This document shows, piece after piece, positions 1 to 8,909 of a DNA stretch of 64,000 bases. The notes under the pieces were generated by a model. The model worked only from the letters and a program-made list of their open reading frames with translations. It searched no databases and had not been told where the DNA came from. Made by a program: the position numbers and the translations under genes. Numbering within the stretch: the stretch's first letter is position 1; each line of letters opens with the position of its first letter. Source of the stretch: Methanobacterium formicicum DSM 3637 (lineage in GTDB: Archaea > Methanobacteriota > Methanobacteria > Methanobacteriales > Methanobacteriaceae); NCBI RefSeq assembly GCF_000302455.1, contig NZ_AMPO01000001.1:65001-129000 (forward strand), given 5' to 3'.

Positions 1-2
1 TC

Positions 3-68
3 GCCAAAGGTGCTCTACGAGAATTCCTGCCTGGCGGAGAAAGGGACTTAATCATCCCTGCTTTATAA
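3..68 (+). CDS. C-terminal fragment of an unidentified protein
   Basis: An open frame enters from the left edge and ends at the TAA at 66-68. It gives a 21-residue tail with a Leu-Pro-Gly-Gly-Glu-Arg stretch and a hydrophobic end. The other two forward frames give less protein-like text. The family cannot be recognised from so little. It is followed by an AT-rich spacer of over 300 bases. Confidence 0.4.
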   Translation, partial: AKGALREFLPGGERDLIIPAL

Positions 69-396
69 GCAGATTGATAAAAAACCTAGAACAATGTGGA
101 TTAATATCCACAATCTTATTTTATTTTTTTAGATTAATTTTAGTTTTATTTCAGCATTTAAGCAAAATTCTTTCTTTAAAATGAATAATCATTTCAATAG
201 AATTACGTTTTTTTATGTAATTAAATCAAATTTTAATGTAATTAAACCAAAGCTTATTATTTCAAAGTTTATTATTTCAACACCACTTCTCAACCTGAAC
301 ACAACATTTATAACCCATGGTAACCACTGGTTATTAATATAAATAATGGTTATATTTTTTAAAATCATATAAAACATGTTTTTGAGGTGAGGATTT
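69..396. other. AT-rich intergenic region before the ferredoxin gene
   Basis: No convincing gene is visible here. The first 230 bases are simple AT-rich sequence. The last 90 bases hold the promoter and palindromes described separately, then a GAGGTGA ribosome binding site at 384-390, six bases before the ferredoxin ATG. Confidence 0.6.
311..353 (+). promoter_or_regulatory. Promoter with palindromic operator for ferredoxin/GGR
   Basis: A perfect inverted repeat TAACCA-C-TGGTTA lies at 321-333. It is preceded by a near-palindrome TAACC-CAT-GGTAA at 311-323 and followed by another half-site, ATGGTTA, at 346-352. The TATA-like stretch TTAATATAAATAA at 334-346 sits between them. That places transcription start near 366 and leaves a leader of about 30 bases with the ribosome binding site. 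A regulator bound here would overlap the BRE/TATA region. The regulator is unknown. Confidence 0.5.
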
Positions 397-567
397 ATGA
401 TAGTTAAAGAATGGTGCATGTACTGCGGGGAATGTGCAGGGGTTTGCCCCCGGAACCTCATTCAGGTACGAGAACTAACACTGGAATTCAACAACGAAGA
501 ATGTAACAATTGTAAGATTTGTATTCAGGTATGTCCGGTTAAGGCCCTGGAGGAAGAGGTGGTTTAA
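397..567 (+). CDS. 2[4Fe-4S] ferredoxin, partner of geranylgeranyl reductase
   Basis: This 56-residue protein is almost only two cluster-binding motifs of the form C-x2-C-x2-C-x3-C-P, at about residues 7-18 and 36-47. Such proteins carry low-potential electrons in the cytoplasm. Its TAA stop shares its last A with the ATG of the reductase gene, so the two are translationally coupled. In Methanosarcina an adjacent ferredoxin is known to supply electrons for full saturation of archaeal lipids by the reductase. The same role is inferred here from position. The start is fixed by GAGGTGA at 384-390. Confidence 0.88.
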   Translation: MIVKEWCMYCGECAGVCPRNLIQVRELTLEFNNEECNNCKICIQVCPVKALEEEVV

Positions 568-1748
568 TGTTGGAAACAGATATTCTAATCATAGGAGCTG
601 GGCCTGCCGGCTCCATGGCAGCCAAACACGCAGCTTTAAACGGAGCAAAAGTACTCCTGGTCGATAAAAAATCAGAAATTGGTGCTCCTAAAAGATGTGC
701 AGAAGGAGTATCCAAAGATGGACTAAAGAGGTTAGGAGTAACTCCAAATCCTAGATGGATAGCCAGTGACATTAACAAAGTGCGTCTGGTTTCACCCAAT
801 GGAACCGACGTACTGCTGGACGAAGATAAGGTTAAATTATCTGAGGTGGGTTATGTTCTGGAGAGAAAAGTCTTCGACAAACACCTGGCCATGGATGCAG
901 CCCGTGCCGGTGCCCAGATCATGGTTAAAACCATAGCCACTGGCATGAGCAAAGAAAATGATGGGATCGTTGTCCAGCTGGAACACATGGGAACTCCCTT
1001 TGAAATAAAAGCCAGAATAGTCATAGGTGCCGATGGCCCAGAATCAAGAGTAGGTAGATGGGCCGGTCTTAAAACCGGTTTAAAACCAGGTAACATGGAA
1101 TCATGCGCCCAGTTTGAAATGGTGGGCGTGGATATGAAACAACCTGGCTGCCTCGAACTCATATTTGGAAGCATAGCTCCGGGCGGTTACGCCTGGATAT
1201 TCCCAAAAGGCGAAGATATAGCCAACGTGGGTTTAGGAATTATCAGCAACAAAACCGATAAAACAGCTTACCAGCACCTTCTGGAATTTGTGGACAAATA
1301 CCCCGGGACCCAGAATGCCCAGCCTGTGGAACTGAATGTGGGTGGTGACCCGGTGGGAGGACTCCACAAAGAATTAATCACTGACAACGTCCTCATCACT
1401 GGAGACGCAGCAGGAATGGTAAATCCCCTTGATGGTGGAGGTATCATCAGTGGAATGACCGGAGGACGTATAGCAGGTGAGGTGGCTGCACAGGCCATTG
1501 CAGATGGAGATTACTCTAAAAAGAACCTTAAAGAATACCAGAAACGCTGCCAAAAAGAGATAGGGGACTCATTTAAGAAATATCTTAAGGCCAAAGAGTA
1601 TCTCTTAAGCCTTTCTGATAAAGAGCTGGATTCCATTGCAGATGCCTTCAATGAAAGTGATTTTGACCGGATAAGCCCTACTGATCTGTTAAAAGTGCTG
1701 GTTAAGGTATCCCCCAAAGCAATGCTCAAGTTAGGTAAATTATTCTAA
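567..1748 (+). CDS. Digeranylgeranylglycerophospholipid reductase (GGR)
   Basis: This FAD enzyme saturates the geranylgeranyl chains of archaeal membrane lipids. The 393-residue protein starts with a dinucleotide-binding GAGPAGS motif at about residue 11. A conserved K-R-C-A-E-G-V segment follows near residues 42-48. The flavin-binding G-D-A-A-G-M-V-N-P-L-D-G-G-G segment lies near residues 278-291. Length and architecture match archaeal GGRs. It overlaps the ferredoxin gene by one base, which makes that ferredoxin the likely electron donor. No terminator is obvious before the TetR gene that follows. Confidence 0.92.
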   Translation: MLETDILIIGAGPAGSMAAKHAALNGAKVLLVDKKSEIGAPKRCAEGVSKDGLKRLGVTPNPRWIASDINKVRLVSPNGTDVLLDEDKVKLSEVGYVLERKVFDKHLAMDAARAGAQIMVKTIATGMSKENDGIVVQLEHMGTPFEIKARIVIGADGPESRVGRWAGLKTGLKPGNMESCAQFEMVGVDMKQPGCLELIFGSIAPGGYAWIFPKGEDIANVGLGIISNKTDKTAYQHLLEFVDKYPGTQNAQPVELNVGGDPVGGLHKELITDNVLITGDAAGMVNPLDGGGIISGMTGGRIAGEVAAQAIADGDYSKKNLKEYQKRCQKEIGDSFKKYLKAKEYLLSLSDKELDSIADAFNESDFDRISPTDLLKVLVKVSPKAMLKLGKLF

Positions 1749-1821
1749 TTAATTCCATTACCTAACTTTTTTGAAGAATTCTAAGGGCAGATGTAAGTGT
1801 GAATGGTTACGGTGATGTCAA

Positions 1822-2463
<642 letters not shown>

Positions 2464-2592
2464 CCGATTTTCGCACCTATTGTATCCCCCAAGAGAGGTT
2501 TATACTTAATTATTAAAGTTCTAAAAACAAAACTATCATTAGTGTGATTAGTATACCTTTAAACTGATTATATTTAAGTTAGGTGAGATTCA

Positions 2593-3249
2593 ATGTCAAC
2601 AGCGGCCAGGAGGATGCGAGAGAAGGAACAGAGAAAACAGTCCATCATTGACGCTGCTGAGAAGTTATTTTTCACCAAAGGTTATGATAACGTTTCCATG
2701 AACGATATCGCCAAAGAAGTGGAGTTGAACCGAGCGACACTTTATATCTATTTTAAAAATAAAGAAGCACTATGTTTTGCAGTTATTTTACGTGGAGTTA
2801 AAATACTGAATGAAATGGTTAAAAATAACGTGAAATCAGCAATCGATACTCAAAAAATCAATGCTATGGGGAAATCATATTACACATTCTTCAGTTTATA
2901 TCCCCAATACTTTGAGGTTTATACTTATTTTCAATCAGGAAGATTTGGATCAGATGTTGTTGGTTTAAGACGTCCCGCATGGGATGATGTAAGGGAAATA
3001 ACCCGGTTGCAAAAAGAAATATTTGATATGCTTCATCTGGCCATAAAAAATGGAATTAAAATGGGGAAATTCTCTTCCAAACTTGATTCTTTATACGCAA
3101 CCTTTTTGGTAATGAATGCCCTGGATACTATTTTAAACCCCCCTCCAATGATAATGAAGGAACTCAAAGATAGAGAAATTAATTTATATGAATTTGAAGC
3201 AGATTTCATGTATTTTGTTAATGAATTACTAAAAAACAAAGAATCATAA
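2593..3249 (+). CDS. TetR/AcrR family regulator, second paralog
   Basis: The 218-residue protein has the TetR helix-turn-helix at about residues 15-60, with recognition helix L-N-R-A-T-L-Y-I-Y-F, then a helical C-terminal domain. GGTGA at 2582-2586 supports the ATG. It sits directly before a promoter with four ATAACA-N3-TGTTAT operators (3503-3573). It is therefore the best candidate repressor of the operon starting at 3647. This link is inferred from position and from the parallel case at 8910/9748. Confidence 0.88.
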   Translation: MSTAARRMREKEQRKQSIIDAAEKLFFTKGYDNVSMNDIAKEVELNRATLYIYFKNKEALCFAVILRGVKILNEMVKNNVKSAIDTQKINAMGKSYYTFFSLYPQYFEVYTYFQSGRFGSDVVGLRRPAWDDVREITRLQKEIFDMLHLAIKNGIKMGKFSSKLDSLYATFLVMNALDTILNPPPMIMKELKDREINLYEFEADFMYFVNELLKNKES

Positions 3250-3380
3250 ATATTTTTTTCTTTTTAAGCATTAATTTATTGTTTATATCATTAAATTACT
3301 TTTTCGAGTATTATTATTTTCATATTTATGACCCTACACCTATTTTCAAATAATTTAAAGGCTTTTTAACAAATTTATCC

Positions 3381-3440
3381 TTATCGGGTAGTTTATTTCC
3401 TTATCCTGTAGTTTAGTTCTTTATCGGGTAGTTAGTTCTA
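3381..3440. repeat. Three tandem 20-bp repeats (TTATCsgGTAGTTTA)
   Basis: Units begin at 3381, 3401 and 3421, exactly 20 bp apart. Each begins TTATC, followed by GGGTAGTT (first and third) or CTGTAGTT (second). Twenty bp is close to two helical turns, so proteins bound to each unit would sit on one face of the DNA. The array lies about 50 bp upstream of the TATA-like element at 3491-3501, a position suited to an activator or an upstream repressor site. Confidence 0.6.
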
Positions 3441-3490
3441 GGAAATTCAGTTCTAGATAATTCCAATAGATCATTGATCTTAACCGCAAA

Positions 3491-3573
3491 GTTTATATTT
3501 AATAATAACACCATGTTATTAAATAACAGACTGTTATAAAATTACGATGTGTTACAAAATAACAGCCTGTTGT
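3491..3573 (+). promoter_or_regulatory. TATA box and four-operator array, 18-bp period
   Basis: A TATA-like TTTATATTTAA at 3491-3501 is followed at once by four copies of ATAACA-N3-TGTTAT. They lie at 3505-3519 (perfect, extendable to 19 bp at 3503-3521), 3523-3537 (perfect), 3541-3555 (degenerate) and 3559-3573 (one mismatch). Centres are at 3512, 3530, 3548 and 3566, exactly 18 bp apart. The expected transcription start near 3520 falls inside the array, so a bound TetR-type protein would repress. The TetR gene just upstream is the likely partner. Confidence 0.7.
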
Positions 3574-3646
3574 AATATATGAATCAGAATTTCAGGAAAA
3601 AGTCATAAAAATGACAAAAAGCTCCCCCATCTGGAGGAAGAATAAT

Positions 3647-4383
3647 ATGCCTAAGGTTAAGGTTAATGATATAAACATCTATTACAAAATACACGGAGAA
3701 GGAGAACCTTTTATAGTAATCTGGGGAATAGGGGGAGAGATACTCCAGTTTACTCATCAACTGACTAACCTGATGAGTAAAAAATATAAGATTATTCTTT
3801 TTGACAGTAGAGGCACCGGCAGAACCGACAAACCAGACCATCCATATTCTATTGAGATGATGGCTGAAGACACTGTAATACTTATGGATGTACTTGGTGT
3901 CAAAAGTGCCCACATATTAGGAATATCCATGGGGTCACGTATTGCACTGTCAATTGCAGCGAAATACCCTGAAAAAGTGAAAAGTTTAATTTTAAACGTT
4001 GCTGCTGCCAGGTCCCCCCATAAAGATGACCCACAACCTGCAATTTCCTACAAACGTTTACACACTGCAATGACTCAACCAGGATTTCTGGACACTGTGA
4101 GTGAACATCCTCCCACCGTTGAATCATTTTTAAGACAGTTTAAGGCACTTAAAAATTTTGATGGTCGAAAAAGCTGGGAAAAATTACATCACCCACCCTC
4201 ATAGTCAACAGCACCAAAGACGCGTCCACACCAGTAAAATTTGCCAGCGAACTTTCTAATGGGATAACTAATTCCAGATTGATCTTGGTTGAAGAGGACC
4301 ACTTATTCATCAGGAACAAACCAGATTTACTGCTCAAACCTGTTAGAGAATTTTTAGAAGAAATTGAAAATAATGAAGGTTAA
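3647..4383 (+). pseudogene. Alpha/beta hydrolase split by a frameshift
   Basis: The first frame, from ATG 3647 (GGAGG at 3633-3637), encodes an alpha/beta hydrolase. It has the nucleophile elbow G-I-S-M-G and an oxyanion-type W-G-I-G-G near the N-terminus, and stops at 4204. A second frame, shifted by one base, continues the same fold from about 4168 to the TAA at 4381. It holds the expected acid (T-K-D-A-S-T-P) and histidine (E-E-D-H-L). Adding one A to the A5 run at 4168-4172 restores a single protein of about 245 residues. The break separates nucleophile from acid and histidine, so the product would be inactive unless the base is a sequencing error. It is the first gene of the operon. Confidence 0.75.
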
Positions 4384-4417
4384 TTAACATCTTTCAATTA
4401 AAAAGGAGAAGAATATT

Positions 4418-5896
4418 ATGTCCGTGGTAAAAGATGATAGTAATACTGCCCATAACGGAGCAGAACACAATGTTTGCAATGATGATGTCTCTCGACATAT
4501 CCGTAAAGTTAATAATCTTGAACGAGTTTATTTCTGGACTCCTTACAGTAATGTGTCACTGATTACAAGGATTAATGGTGATATTTCCCCAGAAAAACTG
4601 CGTTTGGCAATAAACACTGCTTGTAAAATGCACCCACTTCTTGGTGCCAAGATAGTGTTTGATGAGGATAACAATGCATGGTTTTCATCGGACAATGTTC
4701 CCCAACCTCCTTTTAAAATAATTCAACGAGTTTCAAACATACAATGGTTTGACAAATTCCAGCATGAAATCACCATACCTTTTGATTTGGAGAAAGGCCC
4801 AATGATAAGGTTTATGTTAATACATTCAGAGAAAGTTTCTGAATTAGTTATAATATGTAACCACTGCATTTGTGATGGTATGTCACTGACCTATTTGGTT
4901 CGGGATGTGCTCAATTACTGCGTGAATCCTGAAAAAGAGATTGAAATGATTCCCCCACAGAATATGATTGATTTTTTTCCAAAAAAAGGTTTTTCGATTT
5001 CCTCCATTATGATGCGTCTTTTCATATCTCAAGCTAATAGAAAATGGAAAAAAAAACCTTATACTTTTGAATATGAAGATTCTGTTGCCCTACAGAATAC
5101 ATACTGGGATAAAAATAGATTTAACACGGTTCTTCTGGAACTTGACCCCAACCAGACCAGAGGTCTTTCAAACAGATGCCGAGAAAATGGGGTAACAGTT
5201 GGATCTGCTGTCACCACCGCATTCATTGCAGCACGTGAAGAAATTAATGGGCCGTTTAAAAAGAATCAGAAACAAATCTGGATCCCATTTGACCTACGCA
5301 GACATGCCAAGGAAGAAATAGGGGATGTATTTTGCCTCTGTGTAGGAGCACCAAGTTTTTCCTATACATATAACTCCAAAAAACCATTCTGGGAGAATGT
5401 TTCCATATTACATGAAGAAATCCATAAAAGGGTGGAAAAATTGGATTCTGAGGCCCTTGAAGTTCTGAACTTTCACCCCACACTCACCGATGCATTATCA
5501 TCTTTTGCACCATTTGCAAAGGTTGTTCCAGAGGCCTATACTCAGACCGAGAATTTAAAACAGTTTTTAAACGATGAAAAGAACATTGCTTTTTCATTTG
5601 CAAAAAAAGCAGAGCACATGGTACCCGGCACGATTGCATCAAATCTAGGCAGGCTGAACATACCCGAGATTTACGGGGACCTTAAAATTGATCAAATGAT
5701 TTTTCTCCCGGTAATGAGCAATTCTGTTCCATTAACCATGGGAGGAGTCAGTATAGGTGATAAATTGGTATTTTCACTTATTTATCCTGAGCCAAAAAAC
5801 AGTGCTGGTTCGGTGACCCTGGAGATGATCCAGATACGCAACAAAGCACTGGAATGCCTTGGATTCCCAGATAAAATCAGCAAAATTGCTTTTTGA
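4418..5896 (+). CDS. Condensation-domain superfamily acyltransferase (PapA/WES-like)
   Basis: The 492-residue protein resembles stand-alone condensation-fold acyltransferases. The catalytic motif reads N-H-C-I-C-D-G-M-S near residues 148-156, a variant of HHxxxDG that keeps the second His and the Asp-Gly. The N-terminal half has the typical acceptor-domain segment with M-H-P-L-L at about residues 70-74. Such enzymes move acyl groups from CoA or carrier proteins to alcohols or amines. No carrier protein or adenylation domain is nearby, so a free substrate such as a lipid or glycolipid is possible. The substrate is unknown. GGAG upstream supports the start, and it lies 34 bp after the hydrolase. 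Confidence 0.75.
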   Translation: MSVVKDDSNTAHNGAEHNVCNDDVSRHIRKVNNLERVYFWTPYSNVSLITRINGDISPEKLRLAINTACKMHPLLGAKIVFDEDNNAWFSSDNVPQPPFKIIQRVSNIQWFDKFQHEITIPFDLEKGPMIRFMLIHSEKVSELVIICNHCICDGMSLTYLVRDVLNYCVNPEKEIEMIPPQNMIDFFPKKGFSISSIMMRLFISQANRKWKKKPYTFEYEDSVALQNTYWDKNRFNTVLLELDPNQTRGLSNRCRENGVTVGSAVTTAFIAAREEINGPFKKNQKQIWIPFDLRRHAKEEIGDVFCLCVGAPSFSYTYNSKKPFWENVSILHEEIHKRVEKLDSEALEVLNFHPTLTDALSSFAPFAKVVPEAYTQTENLKQFLNDEKNIAFSFAKKAEHMVPGTIASNLGRLNIPEIYGDLKIDQMIFLPVMSNSVPLTMGGVSIGDKLVFSLIYPEPKNSAGSVTLEMIQIRNKALECLGFPDKISKIAF

Positions 5897-5984
5897 TTAA
5901 GATCATGTTATTTAGCTCAGTTATTCTAATTAAAATATGAAATTAGGTGGAAATTTGCAGGTAGAACAAATTTTAGGTGGAAAA

Positions 5985-6614
5985 ATGCCAAAAAATGATA
6001 ATTACGTGGTTTTAGAAAAATTTGCTCTGGATTTAGGGGTTACCTCTACAAAGATCATCCCTGCTGAAAAAGTAGTAGTCGAAGATAGAGTACGCCTCAA
6101 GTGCATGGTCTGTCCTTACTATGGGAAGAACCTGAAATGTCCCCCCTATACTCCAAGCATAGAGGAATTCAAGAGGATGCTGAATGATTACAGTACTGCC
6201 ATGATTGTTAAGCTCAAACCTCCGGAAATATCCGGAAAAATAGAAAAATATGAGCAAATAAAAGGAGAAAAATCTCGGCTGTGGAATCAGGACTTAAACA
6301 ATTTATCACCCACAATATGGGCAGATATATCCAATATTTACAAAACCATGTTAACTGATTTACTGGAAATCGAAAGAGCAGCCTTCAATCAGGGATATTC
6401 CTTTGCTATAGCATTTTTTGGTGGAAAATGCCTGTTATGTGAAAATTGTGACCTGGATAATGGTTGCCAGAACGCGTTGATGGCACGTTTTTCAGCTGAA
6501 GCCATGGGCATCAATGTGTTGAAAACAGCAGAAAATGTAGGAATAGAACTTAAGTTTCCAAGTGAGGGCAATCGAACCCCAATAACTCCAATTGGCTTAT
6601 TACTAATAGATTAA
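5985..6614 (+). CDS. DUF2284-type metal-binding protein
   Basis: The protein has C-M-V-C-P-Y-Y-G and K-C-P-P-Y-T-P close to the N-terminus and a C-terminal C-L-L-C-E-N-C followed by another Cys. This pattern is typical of DUF2284 proteins, thought to bind an iron-sulfur cluster or other metal. The function is unknown. The frame is open from 5937, but AGGTGG at 5975-5980 followed by ATG at 5985 is the better start, giving 209 residues. The motif TTAGGTGGAAA occurs twice, 30 bp apart, in this leader. It is probably cotranscribed with the acyltransferase before it and the MoxR gene after it. Confidence 0.75.
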   Translation: MPKNDNYVVLEKFALDLGVTSTKIIPAEKVVVEDRVRLKCMVCPYYGKNLKCPPYTPSIEEFKRMLNDYSTAMIVKLKPPEISGKIEKYEQIKGEKSRLWNQDLNNLSPTIWADISNIYKTMLTDLLEIERAAFNQGYSFAIAFFGGKCLLCENCDLDNGCQNALMARFSAEAMGINVLKTAENVGIELKFPSEGNRTPITPIGLLLID

Positions 6615-6667
6615 TGAGAATTAATGATTTATGACGAATTAATGATGTGACCAATGAGGGTGATTTC

Positions 6668-7531
6668 ATGAGTGAAATTGTTTTGAATACAGATTACGTG
6701 GAAAAAGTATTGGAAGAGAATAGTTACGTTCCAGACGATACCATCGTTAACGTGGTGTTTCTGGCATTATCACTTAAAAAACCCATTCTAATTGAAGGTC
6801 CTCCCGGAACTGGTAAAACTGAGCTTTCCAAGGCCGTGTCAAGGGCATTTATGAGGGATTTTTTTAGGGTGCAGTGTTACGAAGGTATAACTTTTGAACA
6901 GATCATAGGAGAATGGAACTACCAAAAACAGTTACTGCATCTTGAAATGTCAAAAATAAAGGATAATCAGCAGGATAATGTGGAGAATGATGTTTTTCAG
7001 GGAGATTTTTTCATTAAAAGACCACTTCTTTCTGCATTCATGAACGATAAATCCTCGGTTATCCTGATTGACGAGATTGATAAGGCAGATGAAGAGGTGG
7101 AGAGTTTTCTTCTGCAAGCACTGGGGGAAAAACAGATCACAGTGAATGATCTGGGGACATTTGATCTTAAAAATGATCTTCTGGTGATTTTGACTTCGAA
7201 CTCCCAGCGGCAGCTACTGGATGAGACCAAAGATCGTTGCCTCTATCTCTATATTGATTATCCCTCCTTCAAAAGAGAGGTGGAGATCGTGAAGACTCAT
7301 TTACCGGATGCTTCCCCCCATTTAGTGGAAGATGTGGTTCATGCTATGCAGAAGATCCGGAGGATGAACCTCACAAAAATACCCTCCATCCGGGCCACTG
7401 TAGACTGGATTAAAGGCGTGATTATGTTTGATGGAAATAAATTAAACGAAGATTCCCTTAAAAAAACCATCAACGTGGTCATAAAAAACGAAGAAGACCG
7501 GGAAAAAGTTTTGGAATCATTCTATAAGTGA
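6668..7531 (+). CDS. MoxR-family AAA+ ATPase
   Basis: The Walker A motif G-P-P-G-T-G-K-T lies near residue 42 and Walker B I-L-I-D-E-I-D near residue 130. Sensor-like L-T-S-N-S follows. MoxR ATPases act as chaperones that activate or assemble partner complexes and usually work with a VWA protein, here the next gene. The frame is open from a GTG at 6647, but GAGGGTGAT followed by ATG at 6668 is the better start, giving 287 residues. It lies 53 bp after the DUF2284 gene. Confidence 0.88.
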   Translation: MSEIVLNTDYVEKVLEENSYVPDDTIVNVVFLALSLKKPILIEGPPGTGKTELSKAVSRAFMRDFFRVQCYEGITFEQIIGEWNYQKQLLHLEMSKIKDNQQDNVENDVFQGDFFIKRPLLSAFMNDKSSVILIDEIDKADEEVESFLLQALGEKQITVNDLGTFDLKNDLLVILTSNSQRQLLDETKDRCLYLYIDYPSFKREVEIVKTHLPDASPHLVEDVVHAMQKIRRMNLTKIPSIRATVDWIKGVIMFDGNKLNEDSLKKTINVVIKNEEDREKVLESFYK

Positions 7532-7561
7532 AAATTTCTTTGAGTGAAAAAGTGAAAAAAA

Positions 7562-8794
7562 ATGAAAAAAGATCTCATTAGATTCTCAGGAATTCTAAGG
7601 GAAAATGGAATTCCTGCCAGTCTTAGATGTACCATGAGTGCTTATGAAGCCATTCCACTAATTGAAGAAGGTAATGGAGATTTAAAAGAAGCATTTGCAT
7701 CAATTTATCTTAAAGACCATCTTAAAAGGAAAAAATTTGACGAAATTTACGAATCATTTTTTGAAGGGAAAGGAGATGTTCCCCAAGGCAATATCCATAA
7801 AACTCAGATTGATTCTAAAAATAGAACACAATCCCAATACCGTGCAACCACTAACCCGGATGAATCTTTCCACTCTAAAACCAAGTACATCCCATTTGCA
7901 CACAGCATGGAACACATTAAAGATAGTCTTGATGATGATATAAAATTGGACTACATCGAAAATACCATGGGAGGAAGCAGTGATGAGAATTCTAAAAGTA
8001 ATGCAGATAATAATTCACTTAAACGCAACCTTACGGAGTTAAATTCACTAGACCCAAAATTAATAGATTTATGCCAGAAATTAGGGAGAAAAATAGCCAC
8101 CAAAAGATCAAGACGACTCAAACAATCAAAAAAACAAAAACCGGATATCAGACGGACCATCCGGAAAAATATGAAACATGGCGGGACCCTTCTGGAGATG
8201 GTGAAAAGCAAACCCCCTATAAAAAAGCACAACCATTACTTCTTAAACGATGTCAGCATTTCCTGTGACTGGATCAGTCTCTGGTTCTTCTGTATGGTAT
8301 ACGCAGCCCAACATTCTTTTAGCAATCTAAGGGCTTTTGAATTTGACAATAAAACCACAGAAATATCAGCTGCCCTCCAGGAAGACGAAGTGATCAATGC
8401 TTTTCTTAAAGTCCTGGAGATCAGGAAGCAAAATCAGATGATCCAAGGCAAATCCAATATGTTCACTGCCTTTGAAGGATTTCTCAGCCAGTCCAATTTA
8501 AACAACAGATCTTATGTTATAATTTTAAGTGACTGCAGGGACTGGGCTGGACCAAAACATGACAATCCATCCATGAAAACTGGACTTTTAACAAAATACG
8601 GACGTAAACCATTGAGTGCGGATCTGATTAAAGAAATGTCAAGAAATTCCAAAAAAGTTATAATCCTAAATCCTGAACCGAAAGCAAAATGGAATGTGGC
8701 AGATAGCTGTGTTTCATATTATGAAGATGCTGGTGCAGATTGCTTTGAGGTGAGGGATTTAGAACAACTGGAAAGCATTGTAAGCCAAATTTAA
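7562..8794 (+). CDS. VWA-domain protein (CoxE-like), MoxR partner
   Basis: The 410-residue protein begins with a helical region found in CoxE-like proteins. A charged linker rich in N, S and K follows (about residues 75-190). The C-terminal VWA fold starts with D-V-S-I-S near residue 230, matching the DxSxS part of the metal-ion-dependent adhesion site. A later S-D-C-R-D segment lies near residue 323. The pair with the MoxR ATPase, 30 bp upstream, is a classic MoxR-VWA module that loads metals or remodels a target complex. The target is not evident but may be encoded in the same operon. Confidence 0.8.
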   Translation: MKKDLIRFSGILRENGIPASLRCTMSAYEAIPLIEEGNGDLKEAFASIYLKDHLKRKKFDEIYESFFEGKGDVPQGNIHKTQIDSKNRTQSQYRATTNPDESFHSKTKYIPFAHSMEHIKDSLDDDIKLDYIENTMGGSSDENSKSNADNNSLKRNLTELNSLDPKLIDLCQKLGRKIATKRSRRLKQSKKQKPDIRRTIRKNMKHGGTLLEMVKSKPPIKKHNHYFLNDVSISCDWISLWFFCMVYAAQHSFSNLRAFEFDNKTTEISAALQEDEVINAFLKVLEIRKQNQMIQGKSNMFTAFEGFLSQSNLNNRSYVIILSDCRDWAGPKHDNPSMKTGLLTKYGRKPLSADLIKEMSRNSKKVIILNPEPKAKWNVADSCVSYYEDAGADCFEVRDLEQLESIVSQI

Positions 8795-8909
8795 CTGCTA
8801 TATTTGATGGCAAAACATAATAAATTCCATTCACAATCGGTTAATTAAGAAGTTAAAACTGAGTTTTACGGGGTAAATTTAAATTACAAGTTAAAAGTAA
8901 GTTTATAAC

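Larger units (their letters stand above)
3250..3646. other. Regulatory intergenic region with two repeat arrays
   Basis: No gene is supported. Two arrays lie within it: three tandem 20-bp units at 3381-3440, and four palindromic operators at 3503-3573. Both are described separately. An in-frame ATG at 3611 lacks a ribosome binding site and is not taken as the start of the next gene. Confidence 0.6.

Noticed and set aside
3611..3646. ATG at 3611 as start of the hydrolase
   Set aside because: It lacks a ribosome binding site and adds 12 residues unlike the family; GGAGG supports 3647.
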